Shown in pieces: positions 36,137-45,689 of a stretch of DNA of 64,000 bases. The position numbers were made by a program, and so were the translations under genes. The stretch's first letter is position 1. Every line of letters starts with the position of its first letter. The stretch is from Klebsiella ornithinolytica NBRC 105727 = ATCC 31898 (GTDB taxonomy: Bacteria; Pseudomonadota; Gammaproteobacteria; Enterobacterales; Enterobacteriaceae). A model generated the notes under the pieces. The model saw only the letters and a list, made by a program, of their open reading frames with translations. It was not told where the DNA came from and did no database searches. The stretch is taken from positions 1 through 64,000 of the forward strand of contig NZ_BCYR01000014.1 of assembly GCF_001598295.1 (NCBI RefSeq), given 5' to 3'.

Positions 36137-36529
36137 TTTTTCGGTACTACTAAGACTATTCGTTAATGGTAAACCCGCTTCGCGAATACCCAGCGCAGCA
36201 GGACATGAACTGAAACCTCATATGCAATAGAGCGAGAGTCAGACTAAAAATTATCTCAATACTCAGGCAGGTTTGGCAACTGAATATACTCGTCATTATT
36301 CAAACTACCTCGCCGTCGGCTGCACTCATCCGCCTCCAGGTGCATAGTTATCTATGTTTCTGGGGGTAAACCAGCTTACCGCCTCGACGCATCCTGAATG
36401 ATCTTGTGGATAAATCACCGGACAAAAAGGGAGGATTGATGCCGAACCCGACTCTCAAATCGGTACCCCTTGTATGCTAAATCCGTCCTCACGTCAAACA
36501 CCTGAAACGTGTTTAGCAAGAAAAACCGC
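36137..36529. other. Intergenic region between aroK and hofQ
   Basis: A 393-bp stretch without a supported gene. It carries the aroK leader and promoter region near aroK (no boxes named with confidence) and a palindromic repeat element at about 36285-36420. GTGTTT arms near 36500-36515 form a short inverted repeat ahead of the hofQ stop. Confidence 0.65.
36285..36420 (+). repeat. Palindromic intergenic repeat element
   Basis: The element starts with ATACTCGTCATTATTCAAAC, has a central hairpin CCAG-GTG-CATAG-TTAT-CTATG-TTT-CTGG (36336-36363), and its right end (ATTCAGGAT when reversed) loosely mirrors the left end. The left 32 bp (36293-36324) share a skeleton with the copy at 5433-5464. The shape is of a small non-coding palindromic element, like those with TCATACTTCAAG ends that I recall in enterobacterial genomes. 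Confidence 0.5.
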
Positions 36530-37768
36530 TTAATGCACTGCCAGAATTCGTGGGGTAATGAAGACAACCAGTTCACGCCGTTCGTTATCTTTGCCGTCGC
36601 GACGAAACAGCTGGCCGAGCAGCGGAATGTCGCCCAGTAGCGGAATACTGTCGCGGGCAGATTTCTTTTTTTGCGAAAAGATTCCGCCCAGAGCCAGCGT
36701 TTCGCCGCTTTTCACTTCAACCTGGGTCTCAATTTCCTGTTTATCGATAGCCAACGCTTCGCCATTTTCCTGCTTCAGAACCTGACCTGGCGTATTCTCC
36801 GTAATGCGTAGTTTCAGGCGCACACGATTCTGTTGCAGAACCGTTGGCGTGACCTCCATTCCCAGTACCGCCTCTTTGAACTCAATCGATGTTGCACCGC
36901 TTTCCCCGCGCGAGACCTGATAGGGAATTTCACTCCCCTGCTTAATGCTGGCAGACTGCATATGAGAAGCCAGCAAACGCGGGCTGGCGATGATTTCCAC
37001 CTGCTGTTTTTGCTCCAGCGCCGAAAGCTCCAGCTCCAGCAAGCGCCCGCTCAGGCGGCCGATATTAAACCCCACGCGATTGCTGGCATTGTTCAGCGCC
37101 TGATGGCTGCTTAAGGTCGTCAGCTTACCGGAACCCGGCATGCTGCTGGCTTCGGCCATGCTCCATTTCACCCCCAGTTCACGCAGGCTGGTTTCGCTCA
37201 TCGAGACAATATGTGCCGCCAGCTCGACCTGACCGACCGGCAGATCCATCTCCTGGGCCCACGCGGTCAATGCCGACAGATGCGCGGCATCGTCGTGAAT
37301 GAACAGTCGATTGGTGCGTTTATCCACCGTCAGGCTACCCCGGGCGCTGAGCAATTTATCCCCGGACTTCGCCAGCTCGCTCGCATCAGCATGCTGCAGC
37401 ATCACGCTATGCCTTTGCAAAGGCAGGTTCTGCAATTGCTTCGCGCGCGCCGCCTCTTGTTGCGCCTGCCGCGCATTTTGCCAGACCAGCGTATGCACAT
37501 GCAGTACCGTGCCCTGTTGGTTATACATCAGCCCGGCGCTATCAATCACCGCGCGCAATGCCTGCTGCCAGGGAACGTTCTTCAGATGAAGCGACACCGT
37601 ACCGCTGACGTCAGGCGCCACAACCAGATTTTTTTGCTGCATCTCGGCCAGCGTTTGCAGTACCTGGGCAACCGGCACATCGTCCACCACCAGCGACACG
37701 AGTTTCTCATTTTTTGCCGTCGCTATTGCTGGCAACAGCAGAAACAGCAGGCTTATCCATCGCATCAT
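36530..37768 (-). CDS. hofQ: HofQ, secretin-like outer membrane protein
   Basis: HofQ is the ComE/PilQ-type secretin that in E. coli is needed for use of external DNA as a nutrient. The 412-residue product has a signal peptide (MMRWISLLFLLLPAIATA), an N-domain and STN-like segment, and the C-terminal secretin core with VEVKSGETLALGGIF and IPLLGDIPLLGQLFR before ITPRILAVH. It is at the distal end of hofMNOPQ and overlaps hofP by 62 nt. Confidence 0.95.
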   Translation of the reverse strand: MMRWISLLFLLLPAIATAKNEKLVSLVVDDVPVAQVLQTLAEMQQKNLVVAPDVSGTVSLHLKNVPWQQALRAVIDSAGLMYNQQGTVLHVHTLVWQNARQAQQEAARAKQLQNLPLQRHSVMLQHADASELAKSGDKLLSARGSLTVDKRTNRLFIHDDAAHLSALTAWAQEMDLPVGQVELAAHIVSMSETSLRELGVKWSMAEASSMPGSGKLTTLSSHQALNNASNRVGFNIGRLSGRLLELELSALEQKQQVEIIASPRLLASHMQSASIKQGSEIPYQVSRGESGATSIEFKEAVLGMEVTPTVLQQNRVRLKLRITENTPGQVLKQENGEALAIDKQEIETQVEVKSGETLALGGIFSQKKKSARDSIPLLGDIPLLGQLFRRDGKDNERRELVVFITPRILAVH

Positions 37769-38096
37769 ATTTTGTTCCTTTTTCCCGCAGCCATTCCCAA
37801 TGCGCAGGTTCGCATCCAGGCCCTGTTGTTATTGCAACTCGCTCCGCCGTCAGCAAATGGATTCGCCAGCCTCCCGGCAAAGCGTCCTCTTTTCGCACCC
37901 GGCGCCATTGGTTACGATGATCCAGTAAATAACCCACCCAATAGTGCCTATGACCGACCGCGCCGCCATAGCGCCATTGCGCCAGCTGTGCCGTCTGGCA
38001 GCGATCCTCCGGAGGCCGAAACGGATCGCGATCGCCGGCCAGCAAGGATAGCGGGAGCGGAAGCAGCCACAGAAAACGCCAACCCTTACCCCACAT
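37707..38096 (-). CDS. hofP: HofP, pilus assembly-related protein
   Basis: The 129-residue product starts MWGKGWRFLWLLPLPLSLLAG, a signal or anchor sequence, followed by DPFRPPEDRC and the segment WRRVRKEDALPGGW. It corresponds to PilP-like HofP. Its 3' end runs 62 nt into hofQ in another frame, giving a Gly/Ser/Asp-rich tail. The function is inferred from position in hofMNOPQ. Confidence 0.85.
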   Translation of the reverse strand: MWGKGWRFLWLLPLPLSLLAGDRDPFRPPEDRCQTAQLAQWRYGGAVGHRHYWVGYLLDHRNQWRRVRKEDALPGGWRIHLLTAERVAITTGPGCEPAHWEWLREKGTKYDAMDKPAVSAVASNSDGKK

Positions 38097-38535
38097 CTTC
38101 GGCCTCCAGCTGTAGCGTCATCAGGAGCGTCTTTTTTTCCGGACGCAGTGAAAAGCCCGTTACACGCATTCCGCACTCCGCCAGCCAGGAAAACAGCGGC
38201 GGGACCGCCTGCCAGCGGACCTCCAGCAGCAGCTCGCCGCCGCGCCCCGACGGGCGCCAGCTCACCAGCATGGCGCCTGATACCGGCAGCGTAATCGGGG
38301 AGAACAGCGAGCGCTTTTGTTCATCCGGGAAGGCATTTTGCAAGGTAGTCTGCAGCGGTATTAACCGAAGCCACTGCTGGCGCAGACGGAGATGTCCGTC
38401 GGTTTCTGCCGGAGGAGGCGAAGCTGACAGCCGGAAAAAAATCACCGCGATCAGCCCCAGAACAATCGGCAGCGCGAGCCGCCCGCCGCGCAGAGAAAAA
38501 AATGCCGTCATTCCACGTTCAATGAGTGCCTGCAT
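38086..38535 (-). CDS. hofO: HofO, PilO-like protein
   Basis: The 149-residue product has an N-terminal membrane segment (RLALPIVLGLIAVIFFRLS) and a periplasmic domain (LLEVRWQAVPPLFSWLAECGM), like PilO of type IV pilus machines. It overlaps hofN by 17 nt and hofP by 11 nt, which supports tight coupling in the operon. The sequence is poorly conserved, as normal for this family. Confidence 0.85.
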   Translation of the reverse strand: MQALIERGMTAFFSLRGGRLALPIVLGLIAVIFFRLSASPPPAETDGHLRLRQQWLRLIPLQTTLQNAFPDEQKRSLFSPITLPVSGAMLVSWRPSGRGGELLLEVRWQAVPPLFSWLAECGMRVTGFSLRPEKKTLLMTLQLEAEDVG

Positions 38536-39058
38536 CAGCGTGCTCTCCGCTCAGGGAAAAGCGAAACTGCCAGCGCCCCTGCTCACCGCGGCGCGTTTCA
38601 TCGGCTCTGGCCGGTTTGAATCCGGCAACCGCGCTCAGCGCTTTTTCCAGCCCCGCCACGGCCTTAAGATTCAGCGCCAGACCGCTCAACATCAAGGTAT
38701 CGCGCTGATACTCCAGCCGGGTTAACCAGGCCTGCTCCGGTAGCTGCGCGGCGATTGCCCATAACCGGGACTGCCAGGCCTCGGTTAATGCCCTTTTTTG
38801 CTGTCTCAGGCGCAGCCGCTGTCCTTGCTGCTGTCGCTCCAGCATCATGCTTTCGCGCTGCCGGAGTGCGGACCAGAGCTGGTTTTCAGCCGCGGCTCTC
38901 ACCGCAGTCAGCGCCTCAACCGCGTGACGCTCAGCCCGCTTAACCTGAGCAATCGTCAGCAAGATCAGTAGAAACCCCACCGCGTACAGCAGCACGATAC
39001 GCAGCCGCTGGCGGCGACGCGCTTCACGCCAGGGCAAAAAATTCACCGCCGTCGTCAT
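38519..39058 (-). CDS. hofN: HofN, PilN-like protein
   Basis: The 179-residue product starts MTTAVNFLPWREARRRQRLR, the conserved NxLPWR motif that binds the PilM-like partner, followed by a membrane segment (IVLLYAVGFLLILLTIAQV) and a long coiled coil. It overlaps hofM by 4 nt. Role as inner membrane assembly component is inferred from the PilN family. Confidence 0.9.
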   Translation of the reverse strand: MTTAVNFLPWREARRRQRLRIVLLYAVGFLLILLTIAQVKRAERHAVEALTAVRAAAENQLWSALRQRESMMLERQQQGQRLRLRQQKRALTEAWQSRLWAIAAQLPEQAWLTRLEYQRDTLMLSGLALNLKAVAGLEKALSAVAGFKPARADETRRGEQGRWQFRFSLSGEHADAGTH

Positions 39059-39846
39059 CGTTGCCGCCCTCCTAACGCCAGCCCAATCGCCACGGCATAG
39101 CGCTCTCCACAGTCCGGCAGCGGTGGCTGCAGGCGATGAATCACGCGCCAGGGGTCAAAAGAGGTCTCATCGCCAGAACGCGTGGCGCAGCGCTGGAGTG
39201 ATTTGGCATCGATCAACCGGGAGAGCTGTGAAAACGAAGAGGCTTCAGCGCACGGTAAACTGCCCCAGCCTTCCCGCGTTGCCCACAGCCAATGAGGATC
39301 GTTGCGCCACGCGAGGCCTTGCGAGCCAGACGGCAGCCAGGGGAGGAATGCTGCCAGCGCGCAGGCATCCGGTACAATGCCTGCGATGCTCAGCTTCAGG
39401 CGGGCGGCGAGCTGGCGCAGAACGTCGATATCCAGGCGTTGTGCTGCCGTCACCCGCCATTCGTTCTTTGCCGGCGAGGCGGAATAATCGACACATAGCG
39501 AGGCGGCCGGCATCTCCAGCTGTTGCGCCATCACGCTGGCTATCCAGGTTGCCCGCTCCTTATCGCGCAGAGACAGCTGCGGACGCGGCAGCTGCTTTTG
39601 TAACGTTCGGCTGGCCGGAAACGCAATGCTGACCTGATGTTGCAAAGGCAGTTCCCGCCGCCAGTTCTGCAACCGTTTCGCCAGCGCAGCCACGTCAACC
39701 ACCATGCCATGGCGCACGATGCCGGGCGCCAGTTCGATATCCCACCAGCGGCATAACGCCCAGCGGGAACGCGCGTAGCGCAGTGCGACCAGCACTATTG
39801 CGTCCTGTTGAATATGCATCCCGATACGCCAGTTGCTGAAAGCCAT
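39055..39846 (-). CDS. hofM: HofM, PilM-like protein
   Basis: HofM is a cytoplasmic actin-fold protein of the PilM family, first gene of hofMNOPQ. The 263-residue product begins MAFSNWRIGMHIQQDAIVLV; the ATG at 39846 fits the E. coli homologue better than the upstream ATG at 39870. It contains VSIAFPASRTLQKQLPRP and ends AIGLALGGRQR. It is divergent from mrcA, whose start is 119 nt away. Confidence 0.9.
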   Translation of the reverse strand: MAFSNWRIGMHIQQDAIVLVALRYARSRWALCRWWDIELAPGIVRHGMVVDVAALAKRLQNWRRELPLQHQVSIAFPASRTLQKQLPRPQLSLRDKERATWIASVMAQQLEMPAASLCVDYSASPAKNEWRVTAAQRLDIDVLRQLAARLKLSIAGIVPDACALAAFLPWLPSGSQGLAWRNDPHWLWATREGWGSLPCAEASSFSQLSRLIDAKSLQRCATRSGDETSFDPWRVIHRLQPPLPDCGERYAVAIGLALGGRQR

Positions 39847-39964
39847 GCTTACGATCTCCTTGTCCGCCATTACGGCTCGACTCTATCAATGCACCAGGCT
39901 TGCCTTTATACTACCGCGCGTTTGTTTATAAACTGCCCAAATTAAACTTAATGGGAAATCTCCG

Positions 39965-42523
39965 GTGAAGTTCGTAAAGTATCTATTGATCCTTGCAGTC
40001 TGTTGCGTACTGCTGGGAGCAGGCTCGGTTTTTGGCCTCTATAAATATATTGAGCCGCAACTCCCTGACGTCGCGACCCTGAAGGATGTGCGTTTGCAGA
40101 TCCCGATGCAGGTCTATAGCGCGGATGGCGAGCTTATTGCGCAGTATGGCGAGAAACGCCGTATTCCCGTCACGCTGCAGCAAATGCCGCCCGAGCTGAT
40201 CAAAGCGTTTATTGCCACCGAAGATAGTCGTTTCTATGAACATCACGGCGTCGATCCGGTCGGTATTTTCCGTGCAGCCAGCGTCGCCATGTTCTCAGGC
40301 CATGCCTCACAGGGCGCCAGTACCATCACCCAGCAGTTAGCGCGTAACTTCTTCCTGAGCCCGGAGAAGACGCTGATGCGTAAGATCAAAGAGGCCTTCC
40401 TGGCGATTCGCATCGAGCAGTTGCTGAATAAAGACGAAATCCTTGAGCTGTACCTGAATAAAATCTATCTCGGCTACCGCGCCTATGGCGTCGGCGCGGC
40501 GGCGCAGGTTTACTTTGGTAAATCTGTCGACCAGCTTAGCCTGAGCGAAATGGCCGTTATCGCCGGCCTGCCTAAAGCACCATCGACATTTAACCCGCTC
40601 TATTCCATGGACCGCGCGACCGCGCGTCGTAACGTTGTTCTGGCACGTATGCTGAGCGAAGGCTATATCACGCAGACGCAATACGATCAGGCGCGCAACG
40701 AAGCCATTGACGCCCGCTACCACGCACCGGAAATCGCTTTCTCGGCGCCTTATCTCAGTGAAATGGTCCGCCAGGAGATGGTCAACCGCTATGGCGAGCA
40801 GGCGTATGAAGATGGCTACCGCGTTTACACCACTATCACGCGGAAAAACCAGCAGTCCGCTCAGCAAGCCGTCCGCAATAACGTGCTCGATTACGATATG
40901 CGCCATGGCTACCGCGGCCCGGCCAACGTGCTGTGGAAAGTGGGCGAAACGCCCTGGGATCAGGCGAAAATCATCGCATCGCTGAAAAGCCTGCCCGGCT
41001 ACGGGCCGCTTGCTCCGGCGGTGATTACCTCGGCAAATCCCCAGGAAGCGGTCGCGCTATTAAGTAATGGAACGTCGGTCACGCTGAACATGGAGGGCGT
41101 CCGCTGGGCGCGTCGCTTTATCTCCGATACCCAGCAAGGAGCGACTCCGCGCAAGGTCACCGATGTCCTGCAGTCCGGGCAGCAAATTTGGGTCCGTCAG
41201 GTCGGCGACCGCTGGTGGTTGTCGCAGGTACCGGATGTGAACTCGGCGCTGGTTTCCATTAACCCGCAGAACGGCGCCATTATCGCCCTGGTCGGCGGGT
41301 TCGACTTCAATCAAAGTAAATTCAACCGCGCGACCCAGGCCCTGCGCCAGGTAGGCTCGAACATTAAGCCGTTCCTCTACACCGCGGCAATGGATAAAGG
41401 CCTGACGCTGGCCAGTATGCTTAACGATGTGCCGATTTCCCGTTGGGACGCCGGTGCCGGTTCCGACTGGCAGCCGAAAAACTCCCCGCCGCAGTACGCC
41501 GGCCCGATTCGCTTGCGTCAGGGACTGGGGCAGTCGAAGAACGTCGTGATGGTTCGCGCCATGCGTGCCATGGGCGTGGATTACGCGGCGGAGTATCTAC
41601 AGCGTTTCGGTTTCCCGGCGGGGAATATCGTGCATACCGAGTCGCTGGCGCTGGGGTCCGCATCCTTTACGCCGCTGCAGGTTGCGCGCGGTTATTCGGT
41701 GATGGCCAACGGCGGCTTCCTGGTTACGCCATTCTTTATCAGCAAAATCGAGACCGATCAGGGCGGCGTGATCTTTGAGGAGCGGCCTAAAGTTGCCTGT
41801 CCGCAGTGCAACCTGCCGGTCATTTACGGCGATACGCCGAAATCCGACGTGCTGGAAAATAAGGATGTCGAAGATGTCGCGACCTCGACAACACCGCAGA
41901 ACTCCGCGGTGCCGCCGCAGCCAGAGCTTGAACAGGTCAACCAGGCGCTGGTTGCCCAATCCGGCGCCCAGGAATATGCGCCGCATGTGATTAGCACGCC
42001 ATTGTCATTCCTGATTAAAAGCGCCCTGAACAGTAACATCTTCGGCGAACCGGGCTGGATGGGTACCGGCTGGCGCGCCGGGCGCGATCTGCAGCGCCAC
42101 GATATCGGCGGTAAAACGGGGACCACCAACAGCTCAAAAGATGCGTGGTTCTCCGGCTACGGCCCGGGCGTCGTGACGTCGGTATGGATTGGTTTTGACG
42201 ATCACCGCCGCGATCTGGGGCGGACTACCGCATCCGGCGCGATTAAAGATCAGATTTCCGGCTATGAGGGGGGAGCCAAAAGCGCCCAGCCAGCCTGGGA
42301 TGACTTTATGAAACGCGTGCTGGAAGGCGTACCTGAAGAGCCATTAACCCCGCCGCCTGGCGTGGTAACGGTCAATATCGACCGCAGCACCGGTCAGCTG
42401 GCGAGCGGCGGTAACAGCCGCGCCGAATACTTCATTGATGGCACACAGCCGACCCATCAGGCGGTGCATGAAGTGGGGACCACGATCACCGATGGTGGCG
42501 GTGAAACCCACGAACTGTTCTGA
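39965..42523 (+). CDS. mrcA: Penicillin-binding protein 1A
   Basis: PBP1a polymerises and cross-links peptidoglycan during cell elongation. The 852-residue protein has an N-terminal membrane anchor (LLILAVCCVLLGAGSVFGLY), a glycosyltransferase domain with EDSRFYEHHGVD, QGASTITQQLARN and LYLNKIYLG, an OB-fold insert, and a transpeptidase domain with the SxxK motif in GSNIKPFLY, and GGKTGTTNSSKDAWF. The start is GTG at 39965 (MKFVKYLLILAVC). A terminator follows after 2 nt. Confidence 0.98.
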   Translation: MKFVKYLLILAVCCVLLGAGSVFGLYKYIEPQLPDVATLKDVRLQIPMQVYSADGELIAQYGEKRRIPVTLQQMPPELIKAFIATEDSRFYEHHGVDPVGIFRAASVAMFSGHASQGASTITQQLARNFFLSPEKTLMRKIKEAFLAIRIEQLLNKDEILELYLNKIYLGYRAYGVGAAAQVYFGKSVDQLSLSEMAVIAGLPKAPSTFNPLYSMDRATARRNVVLARMLSEGYITQTQYDQARNEAIDARYHAPEIAFSAPYLSEMVRQEMVNRYGEQAYEDGYRVYTTITRKNQQSAQQAVRNNVLDYDMRHGYRGPANVLWKVGETPWDQAKIIASLKSLPGYGPLAPAVITSANPQEAVALLSNGTSVTLNMEGVRWARRFISDTQQGATPRKVTDVLQSGQQIWVRQVGDRWWLSQVPDVNSALVSINPQNGAIIALVGGFDFNQSKFNRATQALRQVGSNIKPFLYTAAMDKGLTLASMLNDVPISRWDAGAGSDWQPKNSPPQYAGPIRLRQGLGQSKNVVMVRAMRAMGVDYAAEYLQRFGFPAGNIVHTESLALGSASFTPLQVARGYSVMANGGFLVTPFFISKIETDQGGVIFEERPKVACPQCNLPVIYGDTPKSDVLENKDVEDVATSTTPQNSAVPPQPELEQVNQALVAQSGAQEYAPHVISTPLSFLIKSALNSNIFGEPGWMGTGWRAGRDLQRHDIGGKTGTTNSSKDAWFSGYGPGVVTSVWIGFDDHRRDLGRTTASGAIKDQISGYEGGAKSAQPAWDDFMKRVLEGVPEEPLTPPPGVVTVNIDRSTGQLASGGNSRAEYFIDGTQPTHQAVHEVGTTITDGGGETHELF

Positions 42524-42524
42524 C

Positions 42525-42552
42525 AAAAAAAGCGCCTGCGGGCGCTTTTTTT
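42525..42552. terminator. Bidirectional terminator between mrcA and nudE
   Basis: AAAAAAAGCGCC-TGCG-GGCGCTTTTTTT is an AT-flanked stem with T-runs on both strands, placed between the convergent mrcA and nudE. Confidence 0.9.
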
Positions 42553-42610
42553 CTGCTTCTCTCTGCAGGCCATGGTGACAGGCCGGATATTTGGCAAGAC
42601 GCCGGGCGGT

Positions 42611-43171
42611 CTACAGGCGTCCCTGAGCCTTCAGCCATTCGCGGACCAAAAACAGGGCGCTGACGTTGCGCGCTTCGTTAAAATCTTCATCATCCAACAG
42701 CGCCATTAGCTGCGACAGCGGCCAGCGCACCTGCGGTAAAGGTTCCGGCTCATCGCCAGGCAGCGATTCCGGGTACAGATCTTCAGCCACCAGGATATTC
42801 ATCTTGCTGGAGAAATAGGAGGGTGCCATGCTCAGTTTTTTCAGGAACGTCAGCTTATTGGCGCCGAAACCGACCTCTTCTTTCAGTTCACGGTTAGCGG
42901 CTTCCATGACGGTTTCACCCGGATCAATCAGCCCTTTAGAAAAACCAAGCTCATAAGATTCGGTGCCAACGGCATATTCACGAATCAGAATGAGATGGTC
43001 ATCGACAATCGGTACAATCATCACGGCTTCACGCGTCGAAGGGCGCATGCGTTCATAAACGCGACGCACGCCGTTGCTGAATTCCAGGTCCACGCTTTCA
43101 ACGTTAAAAAGACGCGAGCGCGCTACTGTTTCAACATTGAGAATGGTGGGTTTTTGTAATGATTTGCTCAT
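42611..43171 (-). CDS. nudE: ADP compounds hydrolase NudE
   Basis: NudE is a Nudix hydrolase acting on ADP-ribose, Ap3A and NADH. The 186-residue product holds the Nudix box GLIDPGETVMEAANRELKEE (GX5EX7REUXEEXGU) near residues 80-102. It is a single gene, convergent to mrcA and divergent to igaA. Confidence 0.96.
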   Translation of the reverse strand: MSKSLQKPTILNVETVARSRLFNVESVDLEFSNGVRRVYERMRPSTREAVMIVPIVDDHLILIREYAVGTESYELGFSKGLIDPGETVMEAANRELKEEVGFGANKLTFLKKLSMAPSYFSSKMNILVAEDLYPESLPGDEPEPLPQVRWPLSQLMALLDDEDFNEARNVSALFLVREWLKAQGRL

Positions 43172-43494
43172 TGTTATCGATCTATGCTGTGATTCCAGAA
43201 GTCATTGTGCGATACGCAGCACGGTTTCGGCAATTCAATTCGCCACTTATTTACATAGTTGCAACCTGCACTCGCAAAACGAGAGAATCAGAAAGATAAA
43301 AAAGTCAATAGGTTGAAATGTTTTTGAGAATTTACTGATTCCTGGATTTTAACGATTTTGATAAGCTTGTATGCTGCTGTATCGCACAATAAATTTTCCC
43401 GTATACATACGATATCTGCCGAGAGCACACTGCAGGTTCACGCAAAGTGTTAAGCAACTAAAGACACCTGTAAGAAAAGAATAACTACGATGGG
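43172..43494. other. Intergenic region between nudE and igaA
   Basis: A 323-bp AT-rich divergent region. It must hold promoters for nudE and igaA, but I could not name a -35/-10 pair with proper spacing on either strand. No ORF, terminator or repeat was seen. Confidence 0.6.
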
Positions 43495-45630
43495 ATGGGC
43501 ATGGGCACCTTTCTGATTTCTTTCACAGCTCTGCTAATCTGCGCATTGCTTATCGGGTGGTGGTATCGATCGCATGCCAGACGTCGCCGCCTCCCTCTCC
43601 TGCATGCCTTTAGCGATGCCGTCACCCGCAAGCTTTCTGAGCAAGAACGCCGCGCGGTGGAAAAGTACCTTGAAGGTCTCAACCACGCCCGACAAATGCC
43701 GGCATCGGGGGCAAGCGTTGCCCCTGCCGTAATGTCTCTCACCCAACAGAGCGATACTGTTTTCACGGTGACCCGCGCCATTACGCGCTATGGCATTACC
43801 ACCGATGACCCGAACAAATGGCGCTACTTCCTCGACTCGGTGGAGGTGCATCTGCCGCCTTTCTGGGAGCAGTATATCAATGACGAAAATAGCGTTGAGC
43901 TGATACCCACCGACAGCCTGCCGCTGGTCATTGCCCTCAATGGCCATGCGCTCAGCGACTACCCGCAGGAGAGCCGCAGTTATGCCCTCGAACGGACGTC
44001 GTCAACCCAGGCGTCAATCCGCGGGGAAGAGAGCGAGCAGATCGAGCTGTTGAGCATTCGCCAGGAAACGGCAGAGGAATACGCGCTGAGTCGGCCGGAT
44101 GGGCTGCGTGAAGCGATCTTTATCGTCACCTCGTTCCTGCTGTTTTACTTCAGCCTGATAAGCCCCTATGTTTTTACCCCGTGGCTACTGCTCGGTGGAC
44201 TACTGTTCCTGGCTGCGGGCCTGTGGGGTATCTACGCGCCGCCGCGTAAAGCGGCGCTCCGGGAGATCCACTGCCTGCGCGGGATGCCCAAACGCTGGGG
44301 TCTGTTTGGCGAAAATGACCAGGAGCATATCAATAATATCTCCCTGGGTATTATCGATCTGATCTATCCGCGCCACTGGCAGCCCTGGATTGCCCAGGAT
44401 CTCGGCCAGCAGACGGATATCGATATCTATCTCAGCCGTCACGTCGTGCGTCAGGGGCGCTTCCTGTCGTTGCACGATGAAGTGAAAAACTTCCCGCTTC
44501 AGTACTGGCTGCGTAGCGCCATTATCGCTATCGGCGCACTGCTGGTGGTGGTGATGCTGTGGGCCAGCGTCCCGCTGAATATGCCGTTTAAGTTTACGCT
44601 TTCATGGCTGAAAGGGGCGCAAACCATTGAAGCGACTACCGTTGCCCAGCTGGAGAAGTCGCAGGTTCGCCTCGGCGATACGCTGCGATTGAAAGGTACC
44701 GGAACCTGCAATATCCACTCGCCGGATAGCTGGACGGCGAAAGAGAACTCGCCGTTTATGCCGTTTGATTGCTCGCAGATCATCTGGAATGACGCGCCTC
44801 CCCTACCGCTTCCTGAGTCCGACGTCGTCGGCAAAGCCACGGCGCTGATGCAATCCGTGCAGCGCCAGCTACATCCCGATCCGGACGATGACTCGCACGT
44901 CAGCCCCGCGCTGCGCTCGGCGATTCAGAAATCAGGCATGGTGCTGCTGGATGATTTTGGCGATATCGTCATAAAAACCAACAACCTGTGTGCGGCAAAA
45001 GATGACTGTACCCGTTTGAAAAACGCGCTGGTTAACCTGGGCAATACGCGTAACTGGGAAGCGCTCACCAAACGCGCCAACTCGGGCAAGCTGGATGGCG
45101 TCAACGTTCTGCTGCGCCCGGTTAGCGCCGAGTCGCTGGAAAATCTGGTCACCACCTCAACGGCACCGTTTGTCATTCGCGAAACCTCACGCGCAGCGCA
45201 GGCCCTTAACAGTCCGGCTCCCGGCGGTTTCCTGATTGTCAGTGATGAAGGCAGCGATCTGGTCAATCAGCCGTGGCCGACCACCAGCTTGTATGACTAT
45301 CCGGCGCATGAACAGTGGGGCGAACTGCAGCGTCTGGCCAGAATGCTGATGCATACGCCGTTCCACGCCGAGGGGATTGTGACCAATCTCTATACCGATG
45401 CCAATGGCACGCAGCACATCAACCTGCATCGTATTCCAGACCGTTCAGGTCTGTGGCGCTATCTGGGGACGACGCTGCTTCTGCTGACCATGCTGGGCTG
45501 CATGTCGTGGCACGGGATCCTGACGATTCGTCGCTACCAGCGTCATCGCCAGCGAATGGAAGATATTCAGAAATACTACGAAAGCTGCCTGAATCCGGTA
45601 CTCATCCCCTCGCCGGAACATCAAGAGTAA
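43495..45630 (+). CDS. igaA: IgaA, inner membrane repressor of the Rcs pathway
   Basis: IgaA (YrfF) is an essential inner membrane protein that holds back Rcs envelope-stress signalling through contact with RcsD and RcsF. The 711-residue product has an N-terminal membrane segment (residues 3-22), two more around 205-245, one near 340, a periplasmic domain with conserved Cys pairs (TCNI...FDCSQ; LCAAKDDC) and a last segment near 655-675. The start is either ATG at 43495 or the second ATG at 43501, which aligns better with the E. coli start. Confidence 0.95.
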   Translation: MGMGTFLISFTALLICALLIGWWYRSHARRRRLPLLHAFSDAVTRKLSEQERRAVEKYLEGLNHARQMPASGASVAPAVMSLTQQSDTVFTVTRAITRYGITTDDPNKWRYFLDSVEVHLPPFWEQYINDENSVELIPTDSLPLVIALNGHALSDYPQESRSYALERTSSTQASIRGEESEQIELLSIRQETAEEYALSRPDGLREAIFIVTSFLLFYFSLISPYVFTPWLLLGGLLFLAAGLWGIYAPPRKAALREIHCLRGMPKRWGLFGENDQEHINNISLGIIDLIYPRHWQPWIAQDLGQQTDIDIYLSRHVVRQGRFLSLHDEVKNFPLQYWLRSAIIAIGALLVVVMLWASVPLNMPFKFTLSWLKGAQTIEATTVAQLEKSQVRLGDTLRLKGTGTCNIHSPDSWTAKENSPFMPFDCSQIIWNDAPPLPLPESDVVGKATALMQSVQRQLHPDPDDDSHVSPALRSAIQKSGMVLLDDFGDIVIKTNNLCAAKDDCTRLKNALVNLGNTRNWEALTKRANSGKLDGVNVLLRPVSAESLENLVTTSTAPFVIRETSRAAQALNSPAPGGFLIVSDEGSDLVNQPWPTTSLYDYPAHEQWGELQRLARMLMHTPFHAEGIVTNLYTDANGTQHINLHRIPDRSGLWRYLGTTLLLLTMLGCMSWHGILTIRRYQRHRQRMEDIQKYYESCLNPVLIPSPEHQE

Positions 45631-45689
45631 TTCCCTGCGCGGCGGGGTGTGATACCCTGTCGCGCATTTCCCCTCGCTGGAGACTCACC

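Noticed and set aside
37211-38725. 504-codon open frame on the plus strand
   Set aside because: It lies entirely antisense to hofQ, hofP, hofO and hofN, which have clear homologues. The product is Arg/Pro/Gln-rich without a recognisable domain, as expected of a GC-rich antisense frame.
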